A stretch of DNA of 6,759 nucleotides from Oscillospiraceae bacterium (GCA_031263805.1 JAISFB010000115.1:1-6759), one strand, 5' to 3'. Positions 1 to 5,977 are shown, counted from the first letter of the stretch. Numbers and translations: made by a program. Notes: generated by a model from the sequence alone, not told the origin.

Positions 1-173
1 ATAATGCAGCGCGTCGAACACTGGATTTGAAAACAGCCACGCCGGCGCCCCGAGAAACTCCACGGCGTCAAAAAGCGCGTGGTGTACGACCATAAGCGCG
101 ACGGACAGCCCGCGCAACGCGTCGATAGCCTCTATTCGCGGCGTTTTATGCCGCCGGGCTTTATACATTGAAT

Positions 174-177
<4 letters not shown>
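1..177 (-). CDS. DUF1624-type membrane acyltransferase-like protein, N-terminal fragment (runs off the left edge)
   Basis: Only the first 59 codons are in the window. The translation contains an (I/L)DALRGLSV motif followed by a hydrophobic stretch with a His-His pair (ALMVVHH) and then FLGAPAWLFSNPVFDALHY. This matches the N-terminus of DUF1624 proteins, related to heparan-alpha-glucosaminide N-acetyltransferase: multi-pass inner-membrane proteins thought to acylate an extracytoplasmic substrate. A His in the first membrane segment is the family's likely catalytic residue. Two in-frame ATGs are possible. The one at 177 overlaps the ychF stop codon as ATGA and is chosen because it suggests translational coupling. 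The one at 168 lies 5 bases past the stop, and neither has a Shine-Dalgarno. The gene is probably cotranscribed with ychF. The substrate is unknown, and the family call rests on a short stretch. Confidence 0.72.
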
Positions 178-1271
<1,094 letters not shown>

Positions 1272-1290
1272 TTTTTCCTTATTCCTTTCG

Positions 1291-1335
1291 GGGCGGTTGC
1301 CCCTGTCCCGTAGGGGCGACCGCCCTCGGTCGCCC
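1291..1335. repeat. Hairpin A, about 20 bases upstream of the ychF start
   Basis: GGGCGACC (1314-1321) pairs with GGTCGCCC (1328-1335) across a 6-base loop. Two competing pairings are possible: GGGCGGT (1291-1297) with ACCGCCC (1319-1325), and GCCCC (1299-1303) with GGGGC (1313-1317). The core GTCCCGTAGGGGCGA recurs inverted at 2002-2016. In a transcript reading into ychF these structures would lie just 5' of the ribosome binding site. An effect on ychF expression is therefore possible, but it is only inferred. Confidence 0.7.
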
Positions 1336-1369
1336 GATTCCCTGCGGCGTAACGTAATTCCGCCTGTTT

Positions 1370-1509
1370 GCGCTTTATGCGCCTGCGCGGCGCGGCGCCG
1401 GCAAACGGGCTTAGCCCGTTGTGTATGATTAAACGTGCCTGCGGGCACAGGGAACGCCGCAAAGCGGCGACGTCGGCGCGGAACGCGCCGTGCCCCGTGC
1501 CGCAGCACG
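1370..1509. repeat. Train of small non-identical hairpins in the left arm
   Basis: Successive short inverted repeats fill this stretch. They are GCGC-TTTAT-GCGC (1370-1382), AACGGGC-TTA-GCCCGTT (1404-1420), GTGCC-TGCG-GGCAC (1435-1448), CGCCGC-AAA-GCGGCG (1455-1469), CGGCGCG-GAA-CGCGCCG (1474-1490) and CGTGC-CGCA-GCACG (1496-1509). All have loops of 3 to 5 bases. GC-rich sequence gives some such pairs by chance, but this density, with 5-7 bp stems nearly end to end, looks organised. Most of this section has no counterpart in the right arm. Confidence 0.6.
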
Positions 1510-1525
1510 TGCAATCGCTCTCTCA

Positions 1526-1557
1526 GGGAAAGAACCGCCAAAGGAAGTGTCCTTTGG
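1526..1557. repeat. Repeat segment D with hairpin
   Basis: A 19-base stretch (1526-1544, containing AGAACCGCCAAAGG) is exactly repeated in inverted orientation at 1897-1915. CCAAAGGA (1538-1545) pairs with TCCTTTGG (1550-1557) over a 4-base loop. The matching hairpin at 1880-1903 has the same CCAAAGG/CCTTTGG base but a different, still complementary top. Confidence 0.75.
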
Positions 1558-1879
1558 AATCCTCTGAATCGCGGGGGCTTACGAGGGGTTGTTCGCAGTT
1601 GGTGGGCGCGCCGCTGTCATTTGCGGGCTGTTTCGGGGTCGTGGTGCGATGGCGCTCTGTGTCCACACGCGAATCGGCGCGTTTCGCTGCCGCCCTGCTG
1701 TGCGCACGGGAACGGGAGACGTGGGATGCGGTGGTGCTTTGCAATCGGCGCGGCGCTTCGCGCGCGCCGCGTACTCGTATTCTCGTCCACACTCGCGGTG
1801 TAGGCGTCTCAATTCGCCTTAACCAAAAACGCAAGCCCGCCGAAAAGGCCGCATCCCCGTCCCCCCTTTGAGGGGGTTT

Positions 1880-1915
1880 CCAAAGGGGAACCTCCCCCTT
1901 TGGCGGTTCTTTCCC
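1880..1915. repeat. Repeat segment D' with hairpin (inverted copy of D)
   Basis: CCAAAGGGG (1880-1888) pairs with CCCCTTTGG (1895-1903) over a 6-base loop. The following bases, to 1915, complete a 19-bp exact inverted match to 1526-1544. The stem is one base pair longer and more GC-rich than in D. The differing positions change on both sides of the stem, so pairing is preserved. Confidence 0.75.
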
Positions 1916-1941
1916 CCATTTCTTTACGTAAAGAAATGGGG
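1914..1941. repeat. Perfect 28-bp palindrome
   Basis: The sequence is its own reverse complement from 1914 to 1941: CCCC at the left end, an AT-rich core TTTCTTTACGTAAAGAAA, and GGGG at the right, centred between 1927 and 1928. There is no unpaired loop, so it could be a dimeric protein site or a cruciform. As RNA it would form a hairpin with a small forced loop. It lies between segments D' and B' of the right arm and has no counterpart in the left arm. Confidence 0.8.
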
Positions 1942-1988
1942 CGCGGGCGCCGCGCAGGCGCAAACGGTGTAATGCACCGCGAGGCCAC

Positions 1989-2030
1989 GGGCGAACACAG
2001 TTCGCCCCTACGGGACGGGGACGGGGGCAA
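1989..2030. repeat. Hairpin A' (inverted copy of A), just downstream of pth
   Basis: GGGCGAA (1989-1995) pairs with TTCGCCC (2001-2007) over a 5-base loop. It is followed by TACGGGAC and a GACGGG duplication, ending in GGGGGCAA. It is the inverted counterpart of 1297-1335, with about six extra bases near the outer end. It begins immediately after the pth stop codon on the pth strand but has no T-run, so it is not an ordinary intrinsic terminator. Confidence 0.72.
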
Positions 2031-2031
2031 A

Positions 2032-2622
2032 TCAATTATATTCCCGCATTGCGGCGTCGGCGCCGTCTGAAATTATCTTTATTACCGCTTCGGCGGCGCG
2101 GGCCGCCGTTTGCTCCATCTCCTCGCGTTCGCGGCCTGTGAACGCGCCGAGCACGAAGTCGATGAGCTCCCCGTCGGGGGCTGTGGGCGAGCCGACGCCG
2201 ATTTTCAGGCGCGGGAAGCCGTCTCCCCCGCATTTTTCAGAAATGTCGCGCAGACCGTTGTGTCCGCCGGCGGAGCCGCTTCTGCGTATGCGCAGCTTGC
2301 CGGGGGGCAGGGAGACGTCGTCGGAGACGACGAGCAGATGCTCCAGCGGTGTTTTATAGAATTTCATCGCCTCGCGCGCGGCCTCGCCTGAGCTGTTCAT
2401 AAACGTCTGCGGTTTTAGGAGCAGTACTTTTTGCCCGCCGAGCTCGGCCGTCGCCGTCAGCGCCTTGAATTTCAGGCGGTTTATCTTGACGCCGAGCTTA
2501 TCGGCGAGCGCGTCTCCGACGAGGAAGCCCGCGTTGTGCCGCGTGTTCGCGTAGCGGAAGCCCGGATTGCCGAGGAACACGACGATCCACGCTATGCCGG
2601 CGGCTTTCCTGAAAAAAAACAT
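2032..2622 (-). CDS. pth: Peptidyl-tRNA hydrolase
   Basis: The enzyme releases tRNA from peptidyl-tRNA that drops off stalled ribosomes and is essential in most bacteria. The translation has the family landmarks: FLGNPGFRYANTRHNAG with the substrate-binding Asn (N19) and catalytic His (H29), KPQTFMNSSGE (N76), VVSDDVSLPPGKLR with the catalytic-dyad Asp (D101), and GGHNGLRDI (N122). At 196 residues it is of normal length. Its start, however, carries about nine residues (MFFFRKAAGI) more than the usual M-x-LIVGLGNPG beginning, and no later ATG, GTG or TTG would restore the canonical start. The ATG at 2622 follows the prs stop codon with no spacer, and there is only a weak AGG upstream, so translation is probably coupled to prs. 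prs-pth is a recurrent gene pair in Bacillota. Confidence 0.96.
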   Translation of the reverse strand: MFFFRKAAGIAWIVVFLGNPGFRYANTRHNAGFLVGDALADKLGVKINRLKFKALTATAELGGQKVLLLKPQTFMNSSGEAAREAMKFYKTPLEHLLVVSDDVSLPPGKLRIRRSGSAGGHNGLRDISEKCGGDGFPRLKIGVGSPTAPDGELIDFVLGAFTGREREEMEQTAARAAEAVIKIISDGADAAMREYN

Positions 2623-3582
2623 TTACCTGAACAGCGTCGATATGGACGTCTCGTCGTGGACGCGCACTATGGCCTCCGCAAAGAGCTCGGCGGCGCTGAT
2701 ATACTGTATCTTGTCGCATTTCGGTGCGTTTTTCGGATACGGTATCGTGTCCACAAGGCGCAGTATTTTTATCGGGCTTTCCTCAATGCGCCGTATGGCG
2801 GGGTCGGAGAGGACGCCGTGGGACGCGCAGGCGTAAATTTCCTTCGCGCCGCCGTCTTCCTTCAGGGACTTTGCCGCGCCGCACAGCGTTCCCCCCGTAT
2901 CCACCAAATCGTCGAATATTATGACGTTTTTATCGCGCACGTCGCCGATTATATTCATGACCTCAGACTTGTTCGCCTCAGAGCGCAGCTTGTCCACGAT
3001 GGCGAGCCCGTAGCCGAGACGCGTGGCGAACACGCGCGCGCGCGCCACGGAGCCCACATCGGGCGAGACGACGACGTAGTCGGGATTCTCCTTGCCGAAC
3101 ACGTTGATATAATGCTCGGAGAGCATACGCCCGGCAAACATATTGTCGAGCGGGATATCGAAAAAGCCCTGTATCTGCGCGGAGTGCAGGTCCATCGTGA
3201 GCACGCGGTCGGCCCCCGCCGTCGTTATCATATTCGCGACGAGCTTGGCGGAGATGGGCGCGCGCGCCTTGTCCTTGCGATCCTGCCGCGCGTAGCCGAA
3301 ATACGGGATAACGGCGGTTATGCGTCCGGCGGAGGCGCGGCGACAGGCGTCTGTCATCACGAGAAGCTCCATAAGATTGTCGTTGACGTGGTTGCAGGTG
3401 GACTGGATAATGAACACGTCGGCGCCGCGAAGCGTTTCGTTGATGGAGAGGCACACCTCCCCGTCCGCGAACGCGGACACCTGCGCGTCGCCGAGCTTCA
3501 CGCCGAGCCGCCGTACTATGGCCTCCGCGAGGGCCCTGTTCGAGTTCCCGGTGAATACTTTAATTTCGCTGCTGTAAGCCAT
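2623..3582 (-). CDS. prs: Ribose-phosphate pyrophosphokinase (PRPP synthetase, class I)
   Basis: The enzyme transfers pyrophosphate from ATP to ribose 5-phosphate, making PRPP for purine, pyrimidine, histidine and NAD synthesis. The 319-residue product, close to the usual 315-320, shows FADGE (38-42), the ATP-site segment YFGYARQDRKDKARAPIS (94-111), MDLHSAQIQGFF (130-141), SPDVG (173-177), the catalytic-loop VDKLR with Lys198 and Arg200, and the PRPP-binding loop DDLVDTGGT (224-232). The ATG at 3582 is chosen because MAYSSEIKVFTGNSN matches family N-termini and GGAGGGAGA lies upstream (3592-3600). A TTG at 3603 is in frame but would place that site inside the gene. It is followed without a gap by pth. 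I see no convincing promoter between it and the hairpin at 3704-3747, so its promoter is unassigned. Confidence 0.97.
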   Translation of the reverse strand: MAYSSEIKVFTGNSNRALAEAIVRRLGVKLGDAQVSAFADGEVCLSINETLRGADVFIIQSTCNHVNDNLMELLVMTDACRRASAGRITAVIPYFGYARQDRKDKARAPISAKLVANMITTAGADRVLTMDLHSAQIQGFFDIPLDNMFAGRMLSEHYINVFGKENPDYVVVSPDVGSVARARVFATRLGYGLAIVDKLRSEANKSEVMNIIGDVRDKNVIIFDDLVDTGGTLCGAAKSLKEDGGAKEIYACASHGVLSDPAIRRIEESPIKILRLVDTIPYPKNAPKCDKIQYISAAELFAEAIVRVHDETSISTLFR

Positions 3583-3703
3583 CTTGTTAAATCTCCCTCC
3601 CAAAATATAATTGCGTGTTAAAATCGGCTGCGGCCATTGCCGCCGGATTGAAATTACGCGCTACGCGCGGAGTGCTGTTCTAACCGCGATAAGTCTCAAA
3701 AGC

Positions 3704-3747
3704 TGTGAGGGACTGCGTCGCCCGAATGGGCGACGCAGTCCCTCACA
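3704..3747 (-). terminator. Long perfect hairpin downstream of the cupin gene, probable terminator
   Basis: Bases 3704-3723 pair perfectly with 3728-3747, a 20-bp stem with the 4-base loop GAAT. It begins 9 bases past the cupin stop codon on that strand, and the next bases are GCTTTTGAG, so the T-run is only four long. Position and stability suit an intrinsic terminator separating the cupin from prs. The stem is much longer than a typical terminator's and its inner part (GTCGCCC/GGGCGAC) resembles hairpin A, so it may instead, or also, be an interspersed palindromic repeat. Confidence 0.6.
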
Positions 3748-3756
3748 TATATTCGC

Positions 3757-4122
3757 TTACGCCTCCGGCGGCGTTATCAGGACTACGAGCATTTTGCAGG
3801 AGTCGGGGCCCTTGTTCACGACGGATTTTTTTGTGCCGGGGCCGCAGTGATAGGAATCTCCGGGGTAAAGCGTTGTTTTTACCTCGTCGGGGGTGCCGAC
3901 CTCGCTTTCTAAATACATCTCGCCCTCGACGATGTAATAGACCGTTTCCTTCGCGTTCGCGCCGTAGTTGCAGCCGCCGCCGGGCAGGAAGTGAGACATT
4001 CCGACTGTGATCCCGCCCTGGTTCACGTCCTTCGGGTCGTGCAGGCGCGTCGTGCGCACGTCGAAGTGGCCCGGCGCCTCGTAATTGTACGCCTCGTCCC
4101 GCCGCGTGATTTTGTAGCTCAT
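3757..4122 (-). CDS. Small single-domain cupin protein, function unknown
   Basis: This 121-residue protein has the layout of a single cupin barrel. Strand-rich sequence runs through residues 37-72, with LPGGGCNYGANAKETVYYIV then EGEMYLE standing for cupin motif 1. LYPGDSYHCGPGTKKSVVN (85-103) stands for motif 2. The usual HxH pair of motif 1 is replaced by Asn/Gly/Asn (N52-x-x-x-N56), with E59 kept, and the motif 2 His position is Lys/Ser. H44, H92 and C93 could supply alternative ligands. Small cupins serve as isomerases, decarboxylases, dioxygenases or sensors, and I cannot tell which applies. It starts at ATG 4122 with AAGGAG at 4134-4139 and has its own promoter (4194-4222). It is divergent from ridA and appears monocistronic. 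The fold call is good; the biochemical role is unknown. Confidence 0.85.
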   Translation of the reverse strand: MSYKITRRDEAYNYEAPGHFDVRTTRLHDPKDVNQGGITVGMSHFLPGGGCNYGANAKETVYYIVEGEMYLESEVGTPDEVKTTLYPGDSYHCGPGTKKSVVNKGPDSCKMLVVLITPPEA

Positions 4123-4193
4123 TTGTTGATCCGCTCCTTATAAATAATATAATTAAATGTGTACGCGTAATTTTGCGCTATGTCGTCCAAAGC

Positions 4194-4222
4194 ATTGTAG
4201 CACTGTTTTTCGGGGAGTTCAA
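4194..4222 (-). promoter_or_regulatory. Sigma-70/sigma-A-type promoter for the cupin gene
   Basis: On the minus strand TTGAAC (4222-4217) and TACAAT (4199-4194) are separated by exactly 17 bases. A TG one base upstream of the -10 makes it an extended -10 as well. The predicted start, near 4187, gives a leader of about 65 bases. This leader contains the 8-bp palindrome TACGCGTA (4162-4169), a possible but unproven operator. It is the best promoter match in the window. Confidence 0.72.
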
Positions 4223-4276
4223 TAGGTTTTTGTCTGAAAGCGTATTTTTATAGGCATAGCTTTTTTCGGCGCTCTG

Positions 4277-4285
4277 TGTTAGAAT
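4277..4285 (+). promoter_or_regulatory. Likely extended -10 promoter element for ridA
   Basis: TG-T-TAGAAT (4277-4285) is an extended -10 sequence, with five of six bases matching TATAAT. No good -35 hexamer lies 16-18 bases upstream, as is common for extended -10 promoters. Transcription would start near 4292, about 60 bases before the ridA ATG. An overlapping alternative -10, TATAGT (4286-4291), cannot be excluded. Confidence 0.45.
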
Positions 4286-4352
4286 TATAGTCGCGGGATG
4301 TACTTAACCTGTTATTCAGCCGCAAAATATCGTTGAAGGAGAAAAATACGCT

Positions 4353-4742
4353 ATGAAAAAAGTGATCACGACCTCAGCCGCGCCGGCGGCGATAGGGCCT
4401 TATTCGCAGGGGATCGAGGCGGACGGCCTTACGGGCCTCGTGTTTGTGTCGGGGCAGTTGCCTATCGACCCCGCGACGGGGGAGATAGTGCCGGGCGGCG
4501 TCTCGGAGCAGACGGGGCGCTCGCTTGAAAATGTAAAAGCCGTCGTCGAGTCGGCGGGGCTTACGTTGGCCGACGTCGTAAAAACGACGGTTTATCTCAA
4601 AAATATGGACGACTTCGCGGCGATGAACGCCGTTTACGCGTCGTATTTCACGAAAAACTGCCCGGCGCGCGCCGCCGTTGAGGTTGCGCGGCTGCCGAAG
4701 GACGCGCTTGTGGAGATAGAAGCCGTCGCCTGCCGCGTGTAA
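4353..4742 (+). CDS. ridA: RidA family reactive enamine/imine deaminase
   Basis: RidA (YjgF/YER057c/UK114 family) hydrolyses reactive 2-aminoacrylate and related enamines/imines released by PLP enzymes such as serine/threonine dehydratases, protecting other PLP enzymes. The 129-residue product is full length and contains [11 protein letters not shown] with Tyr17, [13 protein letters not shown], the [14 protein letters not shown] helix, [17 protein letters not shown], and the signature [23 protein letters not shown]. Arg106 and Glu121 correspond to the catalytic R105 and E120 of enterobacterial RidA, so deaminase activity rather than a degenerate Rid subclass is likely. Such proteins act as cytosolic trimers. 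AAGGAG (4336-4341) sits 11 bases before the ATG. It is the only clear plus-strand gene, diverges from the cupin, and ends 9 bases from the convergent YaaR-family gene with no visible terminator between them. Confidence 0.96.
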   Translation: MKKVITTSAAPAAIGPYSQGIEADGLTGLVFVSGQLPIDPATGEIVPGGVSEQTGRSLENVKAVVESAGLTLADVVKTTVYLKNMDDFAAMNAVYASYFTKNCPARAAVEVARLPKDALVEIEAVACRV

Positions 4743-4751
4743 GCGCCTAAG

Positions 4752-5210
4752 CTACGCGACCAAATCTACAAGCAAGCCCTGAAGCTCGCCCACGCGTTCG
4801 AGCAGCTGCAGCTCAGACTCCTGCTCTTCGAGCACCGCTTGGGCGAGCTCCGTGAGCTTTTCGTCGATAATTTTTACGGTTACGAAGAAACGGCCCCGGC
4901 CCCGCCCGCCGGACGCGGCCTCGCGCGAGAATTCGTAGCCGTTTGAGACGACGTCGTTCATAAAGCCGCGGATGAGCTCGCGGTAGCGTTCGAGCTCGGA
5001 GAATATGGGATTTTTTGCCAAACGGCGCCCTTGCTCGCCGATGTCGGCTGTCAGAGCGCTCAGGCGCGCTTCGCGCTCTTGCTTCGATAAGCTCGTGAGA
5101 GTGCGTTCAAATGAAAGCGCGCGCGCCTCGGCGTCCTCCCGCGCGGCGGAGGGCTTCGGCGCGCCGCTCAGTCGTCCGGCTGAATTAAAATCTCGAACTC
5201 TGATGCTCAA
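4752..5210 (-). CDS. YaaR family protein (DUF327), last gene of the flagellar cluster in this window
   Basis: The 152-residue protein is predicted largely helical. It matches YaaR/DUF327 at a run of conserved positions: IGEQGRRLAKNPIFSELERY (57-76), RELIRGFMNDVVSNGYEF (77-94), a short Gly/Arg-rich link (101-107), then FFVTVKIIDEKLTELA (108-123) and the family ending GELQGLLVDLVA (141-152). The first 30 residues are polar and probably disordered. The biochemical function of this family is not established. In Bacillus the homologue lies near tmk and holB rather than with flagellar genes. Here it lies 14 bases after a small FlgN/FliT-like gene in a fliD-fliS operon, which suggests a role in flagellar export or assembly by association only. 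The TTG at 5210 is chosen because AAGGGAG sits 9 bases upstream and no ATG or GTG offers an alternative. Confidence 0.85.
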   Translation of the reverse strand: MSIRVRDFNSAGRLSGAPKPSAAREDAEARALSFERTLTSLSKQEREARLSALTADIGEQGRRLAKNPIFSELERYRELIRGFMNDVVSNGYEFSREAASGGRGRGRFFVTVKIIDEKLTELAQAVLEEQESELQLLERVGELQGLLVDLVA

Positions 5211-5219
5211 CGAAAGCGG

Positions 5220-5226
5220 CTCCCTT
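5220..5226 (-). promoter_or_regulatory. Shine-Dalgarno site supporting the TTG start of the YaaR gene
   Basis: AAGGGAG overlaps the stop codon of the preceding gene and lies 9 bases before TTG at 5210. It is the main evidence for a non-ATG start there. Confidence 0.7.
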
Positions 5227-5569
5227 ACATATTGACGTCGATGATGCCCGATTCCCGAAAGGGCAGCGGGTCATAGCCCGCGATGCCGCGGCGGATGTCC
5301 GCGCGGCGGGCGTTCGATTTTCCGAGCGCGTTCATACGCTCCGATAAAAGCTTGGCGTTTTCGGCTGATTTATCGCGCAAAAGCGTTATAGTATCGCGGA
5401 GGGCGGGCGTCAGCTCCGTGCCGCGCAGGGCCGCGCTTATCTGCGCTTCGAGCTCCGCCGCGCGCGTGAAGGACGCGTTCAGCGCGTCGTGATCTTCGGT
5501 TTCGATCAAACGGCGCTGCTCACCTATAAGCTCTTCGTATTCGGCGAGCGGAAGCACGGGCTCACTCAT
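5225..5569 (-). CDS. Small helical protein in the FliT/FlgN chaperone position, function inferred
   Basis: The 114-residue product is rich in Glu, Arg, Ala and Leu. It has two probable amphipathic helices (about 5-47 and 55-93) separated by a short turn (RGTELTP), and a C-terminal tail GYDPLPFRESGIIDVNM. This size and shape, and a short tail ending in an IID-type motif, resemble FlgN-family type III export chaperones. The position directly after fliS is where fliT is found in other bacteria. FlgN handles the hook-filament junction proteins FlgK and FlgL, while FliT handles FliD; either could apply. The ATG at 5569 overlaps the end of fliS by 8 bases (ATGAGTGA) and has only a poor Shine-Dalgarno, so translational coupling is likely. 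I recognise the architecture rather than diagnostic residues. Confidence 0.65.
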   Translation of the reverse strand: MSEPVLPLAEYEELIGEQRRLIETEDHDALNASFTRAAELEAQISAALRGTELTPALRDTITLLRDKSAENAKLLSERMNALGKSNARRADIRRGIAGYDPLPFRESGIIDVNM

Positions 5570-5963
5570 TTGCCGCCGCGGCGCCCGCGTGGGTGCTCGC
5601 TATCTCCTGCCAGGCGGAGCAGAGCTCATCGACTATTTCGACTATGTCCGGCAGCTTTGAAATGTCTTTTTTAATGTTCGCCTCCGTCAGCTCGTGCAGT
5701 ATGAACTCGTACAGCTTCAAAAGATTTTCGGAAATCTCGATGGACATATCGAGCGAATTCATCAGCTCGGAAACTATGTTCTGCGCTTTGATGAAGCACG
5801 CGTGGGCCTTTTCAAAGTCGTGCTTTTCGACGGCGCGGGACGCGAGAACGATGTTCTTTTTCAAGCCCTCGTAAAGGAGCACGACGAGCTCCACGGGGCC
5901 GGCGGTCAGAATACGCTGCCGCCTGTAAAGGTCCTGCGGGTTATTTGAGTTTGCTGACGCCAT
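5562..5963 (-). CDS. fliS: Flagellar export chaperone FliS
   Basis: FliS binds the C-terminus of flagellin in the cytosol, preventing premature polymerisation and delivering it to the export gate. The 133-residue product is of normal length and shows the expected all-helical pattern: LYRRQRILTAGPVELVVLLYEGLKKNI (12-38, family A-x-P-x-E-L-hh-x-L-Y-x-G-hhK), then A/H-rich helices 43-70 (KAQNIVSELMNSLDM), and a helical hairpin 76-122. The ATG at 5963 is chosen over an upstream GTG at 6050 because GGAGGA lies 8 bases before it (5972-5977) and MASANSNNPQDLYRRQ fits the family. The upstream in-frame codons translate the tandem repeat. It lies between fliD and the FlgN/FliT-like gene, whose start it overlaps. 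Confidence 0.93.
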   Translation of the reverse strand: MASANSNNPQDLYRRQRILTAGPVELVVLLYEGLKKNIVLASRAVEKHDFEKAHACFIKAQNIVSELMNSLDMSIEISENLLKLYEFILHELTEANIKKDISKLPDIVEIVDELCSAWQEIASTHAGAAAANE

Positions 5964-5977
5964 ACGACGTGTCCTCC

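Larger units (their letters stand above)
1291..2030. repeat. Non-coding hairpin mosaic: two inverted, diverged copies of a composite repeat between pth and ychF
   Basis: This gene gap holds paired inverted segments in nested order. Segment A (1297-1335) matches A' (1989-2030) over an exact 15-bp core, 1305-1319 against 2002-2016. Segment B (1378-1393) matches B' (1947-1962) exactly over 16 bp. Segment D (1526-1544) matches D' (1897-1915) exactly over 19 bp. The outer ends are TTGCCCC and GGGGCAA. The two copies therefore face each other around a centre (about 1560-1875) in which I see no gene: its open frames are Arg/Pro-rich and resemble no protein I know. Spacing between segments differs in the two arms, so this is not a simple transposon with uniform terminal repeats. 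No transposase is present. It is best read as a non-autonomous REP/BIME-like element or a structured RNA; the boundaries are inferred from the outermost matches. Confidence 0.75.

Noticed and set aside
1272..1541. In-frame 90-codon extension upstream of YchF
   Set aside because: It translates repeat sequence. The internal ATG at 1271 has good ribosome binding sites and gives the exact family N-terminus.
1291..2030. Insertion sequence or complete transposon
   Set aside because: No transposase is encoded, no target-site duplication is evident at the outer ends, and the arms have unequal internal spacing.
1368..2035. Several open frames of 77-170 codons on both strands within the pth-ychF gap
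   Set aside because: The translations are Arg/Pro-rich, overlap one another on both strands, cross the hairpin repeats and resemble no protein family I know. They are most likely by-products of high GC content.
3583..3603. TTG at 3603 as the prs start
   Set aside because: It would put the Shine-Dalgarno sequence inside the coding region. The ATG at 3582 fits family N-termini.
3604..3612. TATAAT on the plus strand, and TATATT on the minus strand, upstream of prs
   Set aside because: The plus-strand match has no downstream gene in that direction. The minus-strand match lies so close to the prs Shine-Dalgarno that the transcript would start within it, and no -35 accompanies it.
2431..3621. 396-codon open frame on the plus strand opposite prs
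   Set aside because: It is a shadow frame of prs and the start of pth. The prs frame carries all catalytic motifs.
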